Shown here: positions 38,777-46,186 of the stretch, piece by piece
Position numbering within the stretch: the stretch's first letter is position 1
Layout: the number at the start of each line of letters is the position of its first letter
Assembly: GCF_020524495.1 (NCBI RefSeq)
Contig: NZ_JAIVLB010000023.1
Span: 1-50,752 of the forward strand
Reading direction: 5' to 3'
Origin: Bacillus stratosphericus
GTDB taxonomy: Bacteria > Bacillota > Bacilli > Bacillales > Bacillaceae
DNA: 50,752 nt
Notes under the pieces: model-generated
What the model was told of the DNA's origin: nothing
The model's database searches: none
What the model saw: only the letters and a program-made list of their open reading frames with translations
Program-made: the position numbers and the translations under genes

Positions 38777-39229
38777 CTATCTTTCTTTTTTCACCATATC
38801 AAGATGCGGGATTCCATCTTCATCATAACAATCTGAGACAGCTTTGAAGCCAAATGATTCGTAAAACGATTTTAAATACGCCTGCGCCTGAATTTTGACA
38901 CTTGTTTCACCTAATTCACTGAGCTTTTCCAAAGCCTTGCTGAGCAGAATTTTCCCGTAACCTTTTTTCCGGCCAGCCTGGGTTACAAGGATACGACCGA
39001 TGGATGCCTCCGTGTACATGACCCCCCTTTGGAATATTCGGCAATAAGCCACAATGGCTCCGTTCTCTTTTGCGATTAAATGAAGCGCTTCTTGATCACG
39101 ATGATCGATTTCAGGATAAGGACATGCTTGTTCTACAACAAACACATTGACTCTTTCCATCAACATCAGGTAAAGATCCTCTTTCGCCAGTTGTTCAAAT
39201 GTTTGACACGTCCAATTAAGTTGACTCAT
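38777..39229 (-). CDS. ElaA-like GNAT acetyltransferase
   Basis: Probable N-acetyltransferase of unknown substrate. The 150-residue protein matches the ElaA type: WTCQTFEQLAKEDLYLMLMER, then VFVVEQACPYPEID, GRILVTQAGRKKGYGKILL (acetyl-CoA loop) and FYESFGF. ATG at 39229 follows AAAGGTGGATATCAATC and overlaps the yqxK stop region by 14 bases, so nudF-yqxK-this gene are one unit. Confidence 0.88.
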   Translation of the reverse strand: MSQLNWTCQTFEQLAKEDLYLMLMERVNVFVVEQACPYPEIDHRDQEALHLIAKENGAIVAYCRIFQRGVMYTEASIGRILVTQAGRKKGYGKILLSKALEKLSELGETSVKIQAQAYLKSFYESFGFKAVSDCYDEDGIPHLDMVKKER

Positions 39230-40397
39230 GATTGATATCCACCTTTCCATAGACTCCGCCTCCGCCAGAGATCAGTCCAACTTCGCCCTTTCTCGCTTTG
39301 ATGATGTAATTGGCTGTTTTTTCTGGCAGGACAGCTTTTAAATCTTGTTCTGTTGCTTGATGAAGTATATTCATTTCTGTGTGAAAAACAGCTTTTAGCT
39401 TTTCTAACGTTTTGGCTCCAACCCCCGGAATAAATTGAAGCGGGAGCTGATGAACATAAGGAGGTCTCTTCCGTTTGTCACTTTCTTGGTCGGCAAGCTC
39501 CTTTAAACGTTCACTCACCCCTTTTGTCATCCGGGTATGTCTGCATGCGTGGCATTTTTCTTGGTCTTGGTTGTCAGGTCTTATCCCGCATTTTTCGCAG
39601 GTCGTATGATAATACTTTCCAAGCCGCGGAGTGAGGCCATAATTTCCTATGATTTTTCTGCCATCTTTTTCTTGAAGGGCTAGTTTGAATTCTGAAAAGG
39701 AGGCATGCTCCATTTGAATTTTTGTATATTCTCGCGCAATTTTCCCTAAGGAATGAGCATCTGAATTCGTTAAAAAGGGATAGCGGTTCAGCTCACTTAA
39801 CTGGGAGGCCATTGACGTATCACAGCTAAGACCAAGCTCAACAGCATCAATGAGTTCTGGATCTAATACTTCTGTTAAAGAAGTGTTTACCCCTTTGCCG
39901 TATAAACTTTTGTGCGGTGTGAATATATGGGCAGGAATAAATAACCCTCCAAGCTCCTTGACCTTACGCTGAAGTGTTCTCCCATCAACATAAAGGCGCT
40001 GTGAACTCAAATGCACATTTTTCATGTGTAGAGAGAGCCATGCAGAGAACTCGCACATTTTGTGTAATGTGGGGATAAACGCAAGCACATGAATCGGACC
40101 CTTTGAATAGTCATCATTGATTTCTATCTCACTGCCTAAAAGTAAAACCGTTTGCCCAAATGATAGACCTCCATCATTCAATTCAGTGTATCTGCCTTCC
40201 TCTACACCTTCTATCAATTCTTCTAGGACTTCAGGAGATTGTGCATCAATCACACCGATCATCCCCATCCCTTTACTTTGTGACGCCTCTAATAAAATTT
40301 GGTCAATTGTGAGCGACCTTGCACCTGTAATTTTGACAGCCCTGCCTGTTCTCGTTCTGCCAATATGAATATGGATGTCAGCAAAAAACTCCCTCAT
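39216..40397 (-). CDS. yqxK: EndoQ-type DNA repair endonuclease (YqxK)
   Basis: Likely endonuclease Q, which nicks DNA 5' of deaminated bases (uracil, hypoxanthine) and abasic sites; a functional bacterial EndoQ has been reported from B. pumilus (literature memory). The 393-residue protein has a PHP metal-dependent domain: ADIHIHIG with His9 and His11, LLGSEIEIND, FIPAHIFTPH and TNSDAHS. A four-cysteine zinc ribbon follows (CEKCG ... CHAC, about 270-290), then a helix-hairpin-helix (FIPGVGAKTLEKL). The ATG overlaps the nudF stop by four bases with no good site of its own, so translation is coupled. EndoQ is my preferred reading over a generic PHP hydrolase. Confidence 0.85.
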   Translation of the reverse strand: MREFFADIHIHIGRTRTGRAVKITGARSLTIDQILLEASQSKGMGMIGVIDAQSPEVLEELIEGVEEGRYTELNDGGLSFGQTVLLLGSEIEINDDYSKGPIHVLAFIPTLHKMCEFSAWLSLHMKNVHLSSQRLYVDGRTLQRKVKELGGLFIPAHIFTPHKSLYGKGVNTSLTEVLDPELIDAVELGLSCDTSMASQLSELNRYPFLTNSDAHSLGKIAREYTKIQMEHASFSEFKLALQEKDGRKIIGNYGLTPRLGKYYHTTCEKCGIRPDNQDQEKCHACRHTRMTKGVSERLKELADQESDKRKRPPYVHQLPLQFIPGVGAKTLEKLKAVFHTEMNILHQATEQDLKAVLPEKTANYIIKARKGEVGLISGGGGVYGKVDINHEST

Positions 40398-40951
40398 TTT
40401 GTAGACTTAAGTACCTCTTGCAGCTGTAAGTACTGAATGGCATAGGCTGTTTTTGCATCATAAATATACTGTTTTTCGATGAGGTGCAATGCTTCTTCTA
40501 ACGAAACTTCCATCACTTCGACAAATTCATCTTCATCCAGATCTCTTTTTTCTTCAAGAGGAACCAACTGATCTGCAAGATATATGTGAACAATTTCATC
40601 TGCAAACCCTGGCGATGTATAAAAGGCGGTCAGCTTTTTTAGCTGCTGAGTCGTGTACCCTGTTTCTTCTTCTAATTCTCTCAGTGCTGTATGTGCCGGC
40701 TCTTCACCTTGTTCTAATTTTCCAGCCGGGATTTCAACGATGGCCCGCTCTAGTGCTTTACGGTATTGCTTGACCAAAATGATTTTATTTTCTTCCGTAC
40801 GTGCAATGACTGCTACTGCACCTGGATGTTTGATGATTTCTCGTTTGCCCTGTCTTCCATTGGGCAATTCTACATCTTCAAGAACCAAGTCAATGATTTT
40901 TCCGTTGTATAATTCTTTAGACGATAATGTTTTTTCTTCAAAGTCCTTCAA
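40394..40951 (-). CDS. nudF: ADP-ribose pyrophosphatase NudF
   Basis: Nudix hydrolase that cleaves ADP-ribose to AMP and ribose 5-phosphate. The 185 residues equal B. subtilis NudF. The Nudix box is intact: GKLEQGEEPAHTALRELEEETG at about 77-98, split here as GKLEQGEEP and REL-EEETG. TTG start after GAGGAGCTGACAAAA. First gene of the nudF-yqxK-acetyltransferase unit. Confidence 0.95.
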   Translation of the reverse strand: MKDFEEKTLSSKELYNGKIIDLVLEDVELPNGRQGKREIIKHPGAVAVIARTEENKIILVKQYRKALERAIVEIPAGKLEQGEEPAHTALRELEEETGYTTQQLKKLTAFYTSPGFADEIVHIYLADQLVPLEEKRDLDEDEFVEVMEVSLEEALHLIEKQYIYDAKTAYAIQYLQLQEVLKSTK

Positions 40952-41082
40952 TTTTGTCAGCTCCTCGTTCTACTTTCACTTTTTCCTTCATTTATTTTAA
41001 CATAGATGATTTAGGAGAGTCGAAAAGCGAAAGCTCGCTTCAATGCACCATTTAAAATCACCTAACTTGAATTCCAGATTTT

Positions 41083-41099
41083 TTTCACTTAAGGTGAAA
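41083..41099 (+). promoter_or_regulatory. Palindrome upstream of yqkF
   Basis: TTTCAC and GTGAAA flank TTAAG immediately before the yqkF binding site. A symmetric site here could be an operator, but no regulator is encoded nearby. Confidence 0.3.
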
Positions 41100-41112
41100 G
41101 GATAGGAGTGTG

Positions 41113-42045
41113 ATGGAATTGAAAAAAAGACGAATTGGTACATCGGATCTTTTGGTGAGCGAGGCGGCACTAGGATGTATGTCCCTTGGAACGGAAAAAG
41201 GAAAAGCGCTCTCTTTATTAGATGAGGCTATAGACCTTGGAATTAATTATTTGGATACAGCCGATTTATATGATTTTGGGACAAATGAAGAAATTGTCGG
41301 GGAAGCCATTAAAAACAGGCGGCAAGATTTGATTTTGGCCACAAAAGGCGGCAACCGCTTTGAAAAGGGCAAATCTGGCTGGGACTGGGACCCTTCAAAG
41401 GCATACATAAAAGAGGCAGTGAAACAGAGCCTCAAACGGCTTCAAACAGATTATATTGATTTATATCAATTACATGGGGGCACGATTGATGACCCAATTG
41501 ATGAAACCATTGAGGCTTTTGAGGAATTAGTAGAAGAAGGCGTTATTCGATATTACGGCATATCTTCTATCCGTCCAAATGTCATGAAAGAATATGCCAA
41601 AAAGTCGAACATTGTCAGTGTGATGATGCAATATAGTTTACTCGACCGCCGTCCAGAAGAATGGCTTTCTCTTCTTGAAGAACAAAGCATTAGTGTCGTC
41701 GCAAGAGGTCCTCTAGCGAAAGGATTATTAACTGAAAAACCACTTTCGCAAGCAAGTGCAGCGATTCAAAAGAACGGGTATCTTCAATACTCATTTGAAG
41801 AGCTTCATCAGGTCATTCCTTCGTTAAAGAAAGTCGCCTATGACTTATCACTCACTGAACTGTCCATTCAATACTTACTAAAGCATTCTGCTGTCAGTTC
41901 CGTTGTTTTTGGCGCAAGCTCGGTGGAACAGTTAAAAGAAAATGTGGCAGCGGCAAATGCACGTTCTTTAAGCGATCAAGAAGTAAAAGCATTGACATAT
42001 TATACAAGACAGTCTGTGTATGAGACGCACCGTTTCAATAAATAG
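41113..42045 (+). CDS. yqkF: Aldo/keto reductase YqkF
   Basis: NADPH-dependent carbonyl reductase of unknown physiological substrate. The 310-residue TIM-barrel protein has catalytic residues Asp in YLDTADLYD, Tyr in the same segment, Lys in ILATKGG and His in YQLHGG, plus the cofactor segment VVFGASSVEQLKENV. AGGAG lies four bases before the ATG at 41113; a TTG at 41119 has better spacing. Position next to yqkD as in B. subtilis. Confidence 0.92.
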   Translation: MELKKRRIGTSDLLVSEAALGCMSLGTEKGKALSLLDEAIDLGINYLDTADLYDFGTNEEIVGEAIKNRRQDLILATKGGNRFEKGKSGWDWDPSKAYIKEAVKQSLKRLQTDYIDLYQLHGGTIDDPIDETIEAFEELVEEGVIRYYGISSIRPNVMKEYAKKSNIVSVMMQYSLLDRRPEEWLSLLEEQSISVVARGPLAKGLLTEKPLSQASAAIQKNGYLQYSFEELHQVIPSLKKVAYDLSLTELSIQYLLKHSAVSSVVFGASSVEQLKENVAAANARSLSDQEVKALTYYTRQSVYETHRFNK

Positions 42046-42269
42046 AACGTAAAAGGAAGCTCCTTATGTGATCTCATTTTTAGCTTTTATGCTTTCTCCA
42101 TCTAAATGACTTTCATCTAGCAGCTCTGAGGAAGGAGCTCTTGTCGTTTTTGTTTTTCTTTTTTGCCCTAGTGTACCATCCATTTTATTTGCTGAGCAAG
42201 AGTGACGCCAAGCTCCCAACATGTGGTATGATCATCATAGAAAAACTTCAGAAAGGAAGAATGAGCTTG

Positions 42270-43196
42270 ATGAAGAGATGGACCGCTATACTTGCCTTTA
42301 TAATATTTCCACTTGCTGCAATCGGCATTTTTTTCACCAATAAAATGATGTACATTCGTAAATTAACAGATGAAGAGTTAATCAAACGAGAATCAGATGA
42401 AGGTCATTATCATCACGAGGAATTTAAACAGTTGAAAAAAGAGAGAGTTTGTATTCCCTCATCATTTGGTTATGATGTTCATGGCTACTTTGTGCCGTTT
42501 CCAAAAACAACTCGCACCATCGTGCTTTGCCATGGCGTCACAGTCAGTTTGATCAATTCAGTTAAATATATGAAATTATTCCAAAAGCTCGGATGGAATG
42601 TGATGCTTTATGATCATAGAAGACATGGGATGAGTGGCGGAAAAACCACTAGTTATGGATACTATGAAAAAGAAGATTTAGCGCAGGTTGTTCAGTGGCT
42701 GAGAAAAAGGATCGGGGAAAGTGCCGTCATTGGAATACATGGAGAGTCAATGGGTGCAGTTACTGCCTTGTTATATGCTTCAAAACCAGAAGCAAACGCA
42801 AATTTTTACATTGCGGATTGTCCTTTTGCTTCTTTTAGGGATCAGCTGGTGTTTCGGTTAAAAACGGATTTTCGCCTTTCAGGTCATTGGATTCTTCCAC
42901 TAAGTGATCAAGTGTTAAAATGGAGGGACGGATATCGCATCCGGCAAGTTTCCCCGCTTGATGTGATCGATCAGGTGAAAGAACCTGTTCTCTTTATCCA
43001 TAGCCGTCATGACGATTATATCCCGTGCGAACAAAGCCAGCAGTTATATGAACGAAAAAAGGGTGATAAACGGCTATTTATTGCGCCACACGGTGCTCAT
43101 GCGATGTCTTTTAGTGAAAATAAGGAAGCTTATGAACAAGAGGTCCAAGCATTTCTTCAAACATTTGAACTCAATCAAGAGAAAAGAGGAGAATGA
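42270..43196 (+). CDS. yqkD: Alpha/beta hydrolase YqkD
   Basis: Membrane-anchored serine hydrolase of unknown substrate. From the ATG at 42270 it has 308 residues: an N-terminal hydrophobic helix (ILAFIIFPLAAIGIFF), then the hydrolase fold with oxyanion segment CHGVTVSLINS, nucleophile Ser in GIHGESMGAVTA, Asp in HSRHDDYIP and His in HGAHAMSF. AAAGGAAG lies ten bases upstream; an overlapping ATG/TTG at 42261/42267 is possible. The 42046-42260 gap shows no gene. Confidence 0.9.
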   Translation: MKRWTAILAFIIFPLAAIGIFFTNKMMYIRKLTDEELIKRESDEGHYHHEEFKQLKKERVCIPSSFGYDVHGYFVPFPKTTRTIVLCHGVTVSLINSVKYMKLFQKLGWNVMLYDHRRHGMSGGKTTSYGYYEKEDLAQVVQWLRKRIGESAVIGIHGESMGAVTALLYASKPEANANFYIADCPFASFRDQLVFRLKTDFRLSGHWILPLSDQVLKWRDGYRIRQVSPLDVIDQVKEPVLFIHSRHDDYIPCEQSQQLYERKKGDKRLFIAPHGAHAMSFSENKEAYEQEVQAFLQTFELNQEKRGE

Positions 43197-43218
43197 ACAG
43201 CAGTTCATCTCCTCTTTA
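43182..43218. terminator. Terminator shared by yqkD and rap-phr
   Basis: AAAGAGGAGAATGAAC and GTTCATCTCCTCTTT pair (one bulged A) around AGCA. The yqkD stop lies in the left arm. Confidence 0.8.
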
Positions 43219-43222
43219 CTAG

Positions 43223-44485
43223 TTAACTTATACGATAGTCACCACTGTTGTATGGTGTCTGCCCGCTAGCTCCATATGACTCTCTTCCGATTGCTGTTGA
43301 CTCATGACCGATAATCCTGCAGTTGCTGCCAATAAAAGAACTATCAAACTCATTTTCATATAAATGACCTCCATTTTGAATTTTTGATATAGCTTGAATT
43401 TTCCTTTCGTAAAACCGAGTAGATACTTCAAATAATCCAAGCTCATTATAATAATGAGCTGCATCAAGTGCCAATTCCTCAATATCCGGGTATAAGCGCT
43501 TGTCCTCCAACAGGTCTAATGTATCGTCTATGATCTTTATTTCTGCATCAACGTATAATGCTTTTAAAAACTGAAATTTGCAGATATAAATTTCATCTTC
43601 TAATTCACAGGCTTTCATAATACCTTGTTGATAGAGGGTTAACGACTCTTCTATTTGTTTTTGTTTAAACAGGATTTGTGTGAGCATAAATAGTGGGTCT
43701 AAAGAGCGATTCAGATGGGTTAAATTCTCCTTTTCAAACACTTCAAGAGAGTCTTTCAGATAACGACTTGCTGCCGCAAGGTCGTTCATTTGGTAATAGC
43801 AGTTACCTAAGTTGAAAAGGGCCGAACCTATGACTCGAGGGTTTCCAATTGAGCGTGCTCGCTTTAGAGCATTTTTAAAGTAGGGCAATGCATGTTCATA
43901 GCATTTCAAATCATCATAGTTTGCACCAATAACAAATTCACAGTGGATGATTCTCAGCATGTACGTTCTGTAGGCAGAGTACGTGTCTAACGCTTGCAAG
44001 GCATAGTGCATCGAAAAGTGGGTTTGTTTCATGTGGTAGTATATTTCTGCTAATTTAAAATAAAATTCTGCTCTTTCTATATCATCAGATATGAGATTGA
44101 GCTTTTTTTCTGCGGAACGGTAATAAGCAATAGCGCTTAAATAATTTCTCTGTTCAAATTCAAACATTCCTGTGAAAAAATGAACATAGTATTCAAGCAT
44201 ATCGGTTAATTTCGTTTGCGAATGCTCTATCATTTCTAGAAGCTTCTTAATTTCTTCATCATTCGAAGCTTTCTTTGCCGGTTCAAAATATTCGAGCATC
44301 ACCTTATGGCGAAAATCCATTAGCTGGTAAAATAGCAACAGGTTTTGATCCTGCTCCATCTCAAGGATTTCCTGCTCGATCTCGGCTTTCAGCTTCTCTG
44401 CTTTCATGACGTGAAATCCGCAAATTTGCCTATACCATTCGTTTATTTTGATTCCAACCTGAGGCGATGACAGCTTGAGCTTCAA
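43223..44485 (-). CDS. Rap-family aspartyl phosphatase / regulator with read-through C-terminus
   Basis: Rap proteins dephosphorylate Spo0F or block ComA/DegU and are inhibited by Phr peptides. Residues 1-70 form the three-helix effector bundle (VGIKINEWYRQICGFHV; DQNLLLFYQLMDFRH). From about 90 to 375 there are tetratricopeptide repeats (ALFNLGNCYYQMNDLAAASRYL and similar). The usual family end, here GGHLYENEF, comes at about residue 380, the normal Rap length. The frame then continues 40 residues through the whole phr gene in another frame, so the normal stop seems to be lost. TTG start 11 bases after GGAGGT. A ComA box lies about 96 bases upstream. Which response regulator it targets cannot be told. 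Confidence 0.92.
   Translation of the reverse strand: MKLKLSSPQVGIKINEWYRQICGFHVMKAEKLKAEIEQEILEMEQDQNLLLFYQLMDFRHKVMLEYFEPAKKASNDEEIKKLLEMIEHSQTKLTDMLEYYVHFFTGMFEFEQRNYLSAIAYYRSAEKKLNLISDDIERAEFYFKLAEIYYHMKQTHFSMHYALQALDTYSAYRTYMLRIIHCEFVIGANYDDLKCYEHALPYFKNALKRARSIGNPRVIGSALFNLGNCYYQMNDLAAASRYLKDSLEVFEKENLTHLNRSLDPLFMLTQILFKQKQIEESLTLYQQGIMKACELEDEIYICKFQFLKALYVDAEIKIIDDTLDLLEDKRLYPDIEELALDAAHYYNELGLFEVSTRFYERKIQAISKIQNGGHLYENEFDSSFIGSNCRIIGHESTAIGRESYGASGQTPYNSGDYRIS
43228..43359 (-). CDS. Phr signalling peptide precursor nested in rap
   Basis: A 43-residue secreted precursor with its own site (GGAGGTCATTTAT) and ATG. A hydrophobic export signal (MKMSLIVLLLAATAGLSV) is followed by a polar tail SQQQSEESHMELAGRHHTTVVTIV, split here as SQQQSEESHMELA and GRHHTTVVTIV. 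GRHHT fits the X-R-X-X-T pattern of known Phr pentapeptides such as ARNQT and ERGMT, so it is my candidate for the mature signal; it would need a cut after it as well. The gene lies wholly inside the extended rap frame. Confidence 0.8.
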   Translation of the reverse strand: MKMSLIVLLLAATAGLSVMSQQQSEESHMELAGRHHTTVVTIV

Positions 44486-44526
44486 TTCACTTTAGTACCT
44501 CCCTTCCATATACGATACATGTTGTA

Positions 44527-44532
44527 TTCTAT
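44527..44532 (-). promoter_or_regulatory. Probable -10 of rap
   Basis: TAGAAT on the minus strand, with the overlapping TATGAT seven bases upstream. No good -35, as expected for a ComA-activated promoter. Confidence 0.4.
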
Positions 44533-44580
44533 CATATTTCCTCGAATGGAAGAAATATGAAATGTCGTTTTTCGCAAAGT

Positions 44581-44596
44581 TTTCGGTATCCCGCAA
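44581..44596 (-). promoter_or_regulatory. ComA box upstream of rap
   Basis: On the minus strand TTGCGG-GATA-CCGAAA matches the ComA consensus TTGCGG-N4-CCGCAA at 11 of 12 positions. It is about 50 bases upstream of the -10. The remaining intergenic bases (44486-44776) hold no gene. Confidence 0.7.
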
Positions 44597-44795
44597 TAAA
44601 CGCTTCCATTGCCTATTTTTCGGCATTTATTGCCACTATTTTTTCATTCCCATTTTTCTCATTTTGTCGAATCATTCGTTGAAAACTGCTTTTTGTCATT
44701 TAAAAAGATCATTTATCAAATTAGACAGCTCTGCTGTTTGATGAGATGATGATGGTACGAAAAAAGCCCTCTTCAGTGATATTATCCCCTCTAAG

Positions 44796-44985
44796 GGTCA
44801 GAAAATATCGTGAGGGACAATCTTTTGAAGACCGAAGAGGAAAACAGACAAAGTCAGAAAATCCTTTTAGTGGACGTCCTAAGTTAACGTTTAAAAATGT
44901 AGAAGAAGAAAGAGATTATTTAAAGGCATAGGTAGAATACTTAAAAAAGCGTTATCCAAATCTTCATGGGGAGGACGGATTTTGA
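44796..44985 (+). pseudogene. OrfA remnant of the IS3 element
   Basis: The frame starts abruptly after the IS tip and reads RKYREGQSFEDRRGKQTKSE, then GRPKLTFKNVEEERDYLKA, a TAG (44929-44931, where CAG is expected) and VEYLKKRYPNLHGEDGF. This is the C-terminal half of an IS150-group OrfA. Its N-terminal helix-turn-helix region is deleted. An AAAAAAG run at 44943-44949 fits the programmed frameshift site of IS3 elements. Confidence 0.8.
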
Positions 44986-45364
44986 AGACTGCATGGTTTG
45001 AAGCTGTTCATGAATTAAAGAATCTTTATCCGTTGACATGGCTCGTTTGTATCGCCAAAGTATCACGATCGGGGTATTATAAATGGTTTAAGAATAAAAG
45101 GACTAGAATGGAACGGAAACAGAATGAACAACTCTTAAAAGAGCACATCATGGCCATTCATCATTCACATCCCTTCTATGGCTATCCTCGGATGACAGTC
45201 GCTTTAAAGAAAGAAGGATTTCACATCAACCATAAGCGTGTCTACAGGTTGATGAAAGAGATGAACATCCAATCAATCATTCGAAAAAAACGTCGTTATT
45301 TCGGAAGACAAGCTTCGGTTGTCCATCCAAACAGATTAAACCGAAAATTTAAAACCAATCAATA

Positions 45365-45388
45365 CAATCAGTTATATGTAACTGATAT
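45365..45388 (+). repeat. Left copy of a 24-bp target-site duplication
   Basis: The 24 bases here recur exactly at 45819-45842. They contain the palindrome ATCAGTTA-TATG-TAACTGAT. The pair brackets the IS1182-type element. Confidence 0.9.
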
Positions 45389-45402
45389 CAGACCGTAGAC
45401 AA

Positions 45403-45437
45403 ACCCCACCTTTACTTCAAGTAAAAGTGGGGTTTTC
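45403..45437 (-). terminator. Terminator of the IS1182-type transposase
   Basis: AACCCCAC and GTGGGGTT with an inner TTTACTT/AAGTAAA stem, near the element end. Confidence 0.6.
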
Positions 45438-45466
45438 ACTTATTTTGATAAAATTTATCAGTTGTC

Positions 45467-45747
45467 TTACGCTGGACATGGTCCTTTCCATGTCCAGTTT
45501 GCTAGCTTTTTGAGATTCATGGCAGCGAAAGTAAGCATCGCCTGCATTGAAACTTTTTTCAGTCCACGAAGTTTCGTCCAACGCATACCATGCTTTTCTT
45601 TTGCATCCGCAAAAACGCGTTCAATCGTTTCTTTACGTTTTGCGTAGATGTTCTTATTCATTGCACAAGATGATCTTCAGGCACTAATTCATCTAAAGCC
45701 ACTACTTCTAATTGATTTCTTCTCTCTTCTTCACGTTTCGATAACAT
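45467..45747 (-). pseudogene. IS1182-type transposase, middle deleted
   Basis: ATG 45747, after CGGGGGATGAAC, opens MLSKREEERRNQLEVVALDE, then LVPEDHLVQ and a TGA. The next bases continue in another frame with NKNIYAKRKETIERVFADAK, KHGMRWTKLRGLKK and MNLKKLANWTW, the C-terminus of the family. Nearly all of the DDE core between them is lost. Confidence 0.85.
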
Positions 45748-45818
45748 GTTCATCCCCCGCAGAATTGTGTTATTACCCTTATTATACAAAAAAGCTTGTA
45801 GACTTTGTCTACAAGCTG

Positions 45819-45842
45819 CAATCAGTTATATGTAACTGATAT
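45819..45842 (+). repeat. Right copy of the 24-bp target-site duplication
   Basis: Identical to 45365-45388. After it the orfB reading frame resumes with the residues that follow TDI. Confidence 0.9.
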
Positions 45843-46186
45843 TACCTATATTGCTTGCCAGCATCGTTTCTATTATTGCTATACAAGATCTGTACAACAA
45901 TGAGATCGTCGCGTGGAAACTGTCAAAGGAGCAGTACTTCATTCTGATCAAGGCTTTCAATACACAACACCAGCATATCAAAAGCGACTAGAAAACGTTG
46001 GTTTGAAGGGCAGTCATTCTCGAAGAGGGAACTGCCTAGATAATGCCTTACATTCAATTCTAAAATCACGATCGATTCCAGAAAAAATTAAACCAGTGTG
46101 CTCCGGTAGAATACCGTCACACACTGGCAGCTTAGGCTTTTTATATGTGTCTACTTGACAGGGGTAAGACCACAGCAAAGAGCTTT

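Larger units (their letters stand above)
45389..45818 (-). mobile_element. Internally deleted IS1182-family element (430 bp)
   Basis: The ends are inverted repeats: CAGACCGTAGACAAA on the left and, reversed, CAGCTTGTAGACAAA on the right (12 of 15 identical). Inside, on the minus strand, are the first 29 and about the last 64 codons of an IS1182-type transposase with the middle missing. It lies in the IS3 orfB within a duplicated palindrome, a target choice known for IS1182 relatives. With ends intact but no transposase it could only move with help. Confidence 0.8.
44982..46134 (+). pseudogene. OrfB (DDE transposase) remnant, interrupted and deleted
   Basis: The 5' part (44982-45388) reads through the HTH_21 region (HPFYGYPRMTVALKKEGFHI) to the first catalytic Asp in YVTDI. 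An IS1182-type element intervenes. After it come fragments in several frames: NNEIVAWKLSK, GAVLHSDQGFQYTTPAYQKR with the second Asp, SRRGNCLDNA, a jump past the catalytic Glu, then NHDRFQKKLNQCAPVEYRHTLAA ending at 46134. Deletions after KLSK and after CLDNA, and a stop in YIQF-stop-NH, make it inactive. Confidence 0.85.
44777..46172 (+). mobile_element. Decayed IS3-family (IS150-group) element
   Basis: The left tip TGATATTATCCCCTCTAAG (44777-44795) is identical over 19 bases to the IS end at 119. The right end (about 46151-46172) ends GGGGTAAGACCA and is its imperfect inverted repeat. The 3-base sequence CAG flanks both sides (44774-44776 and 46173-46175), a target duplication of the size typical of IS3. 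Directly after the left tip the element jumps into the middle of orfA. orfB is broken by several deletions, and an IS1182-type element sits in it. Confidence 0.85.

Noticed and set aside
43378..43408. Sigma-H-like promoter for phr inside rap
   Set aside because: AGGAAAA is present, but the -10 (CAAAAAT at 12 bases) matches poorly; not strong enough to list.
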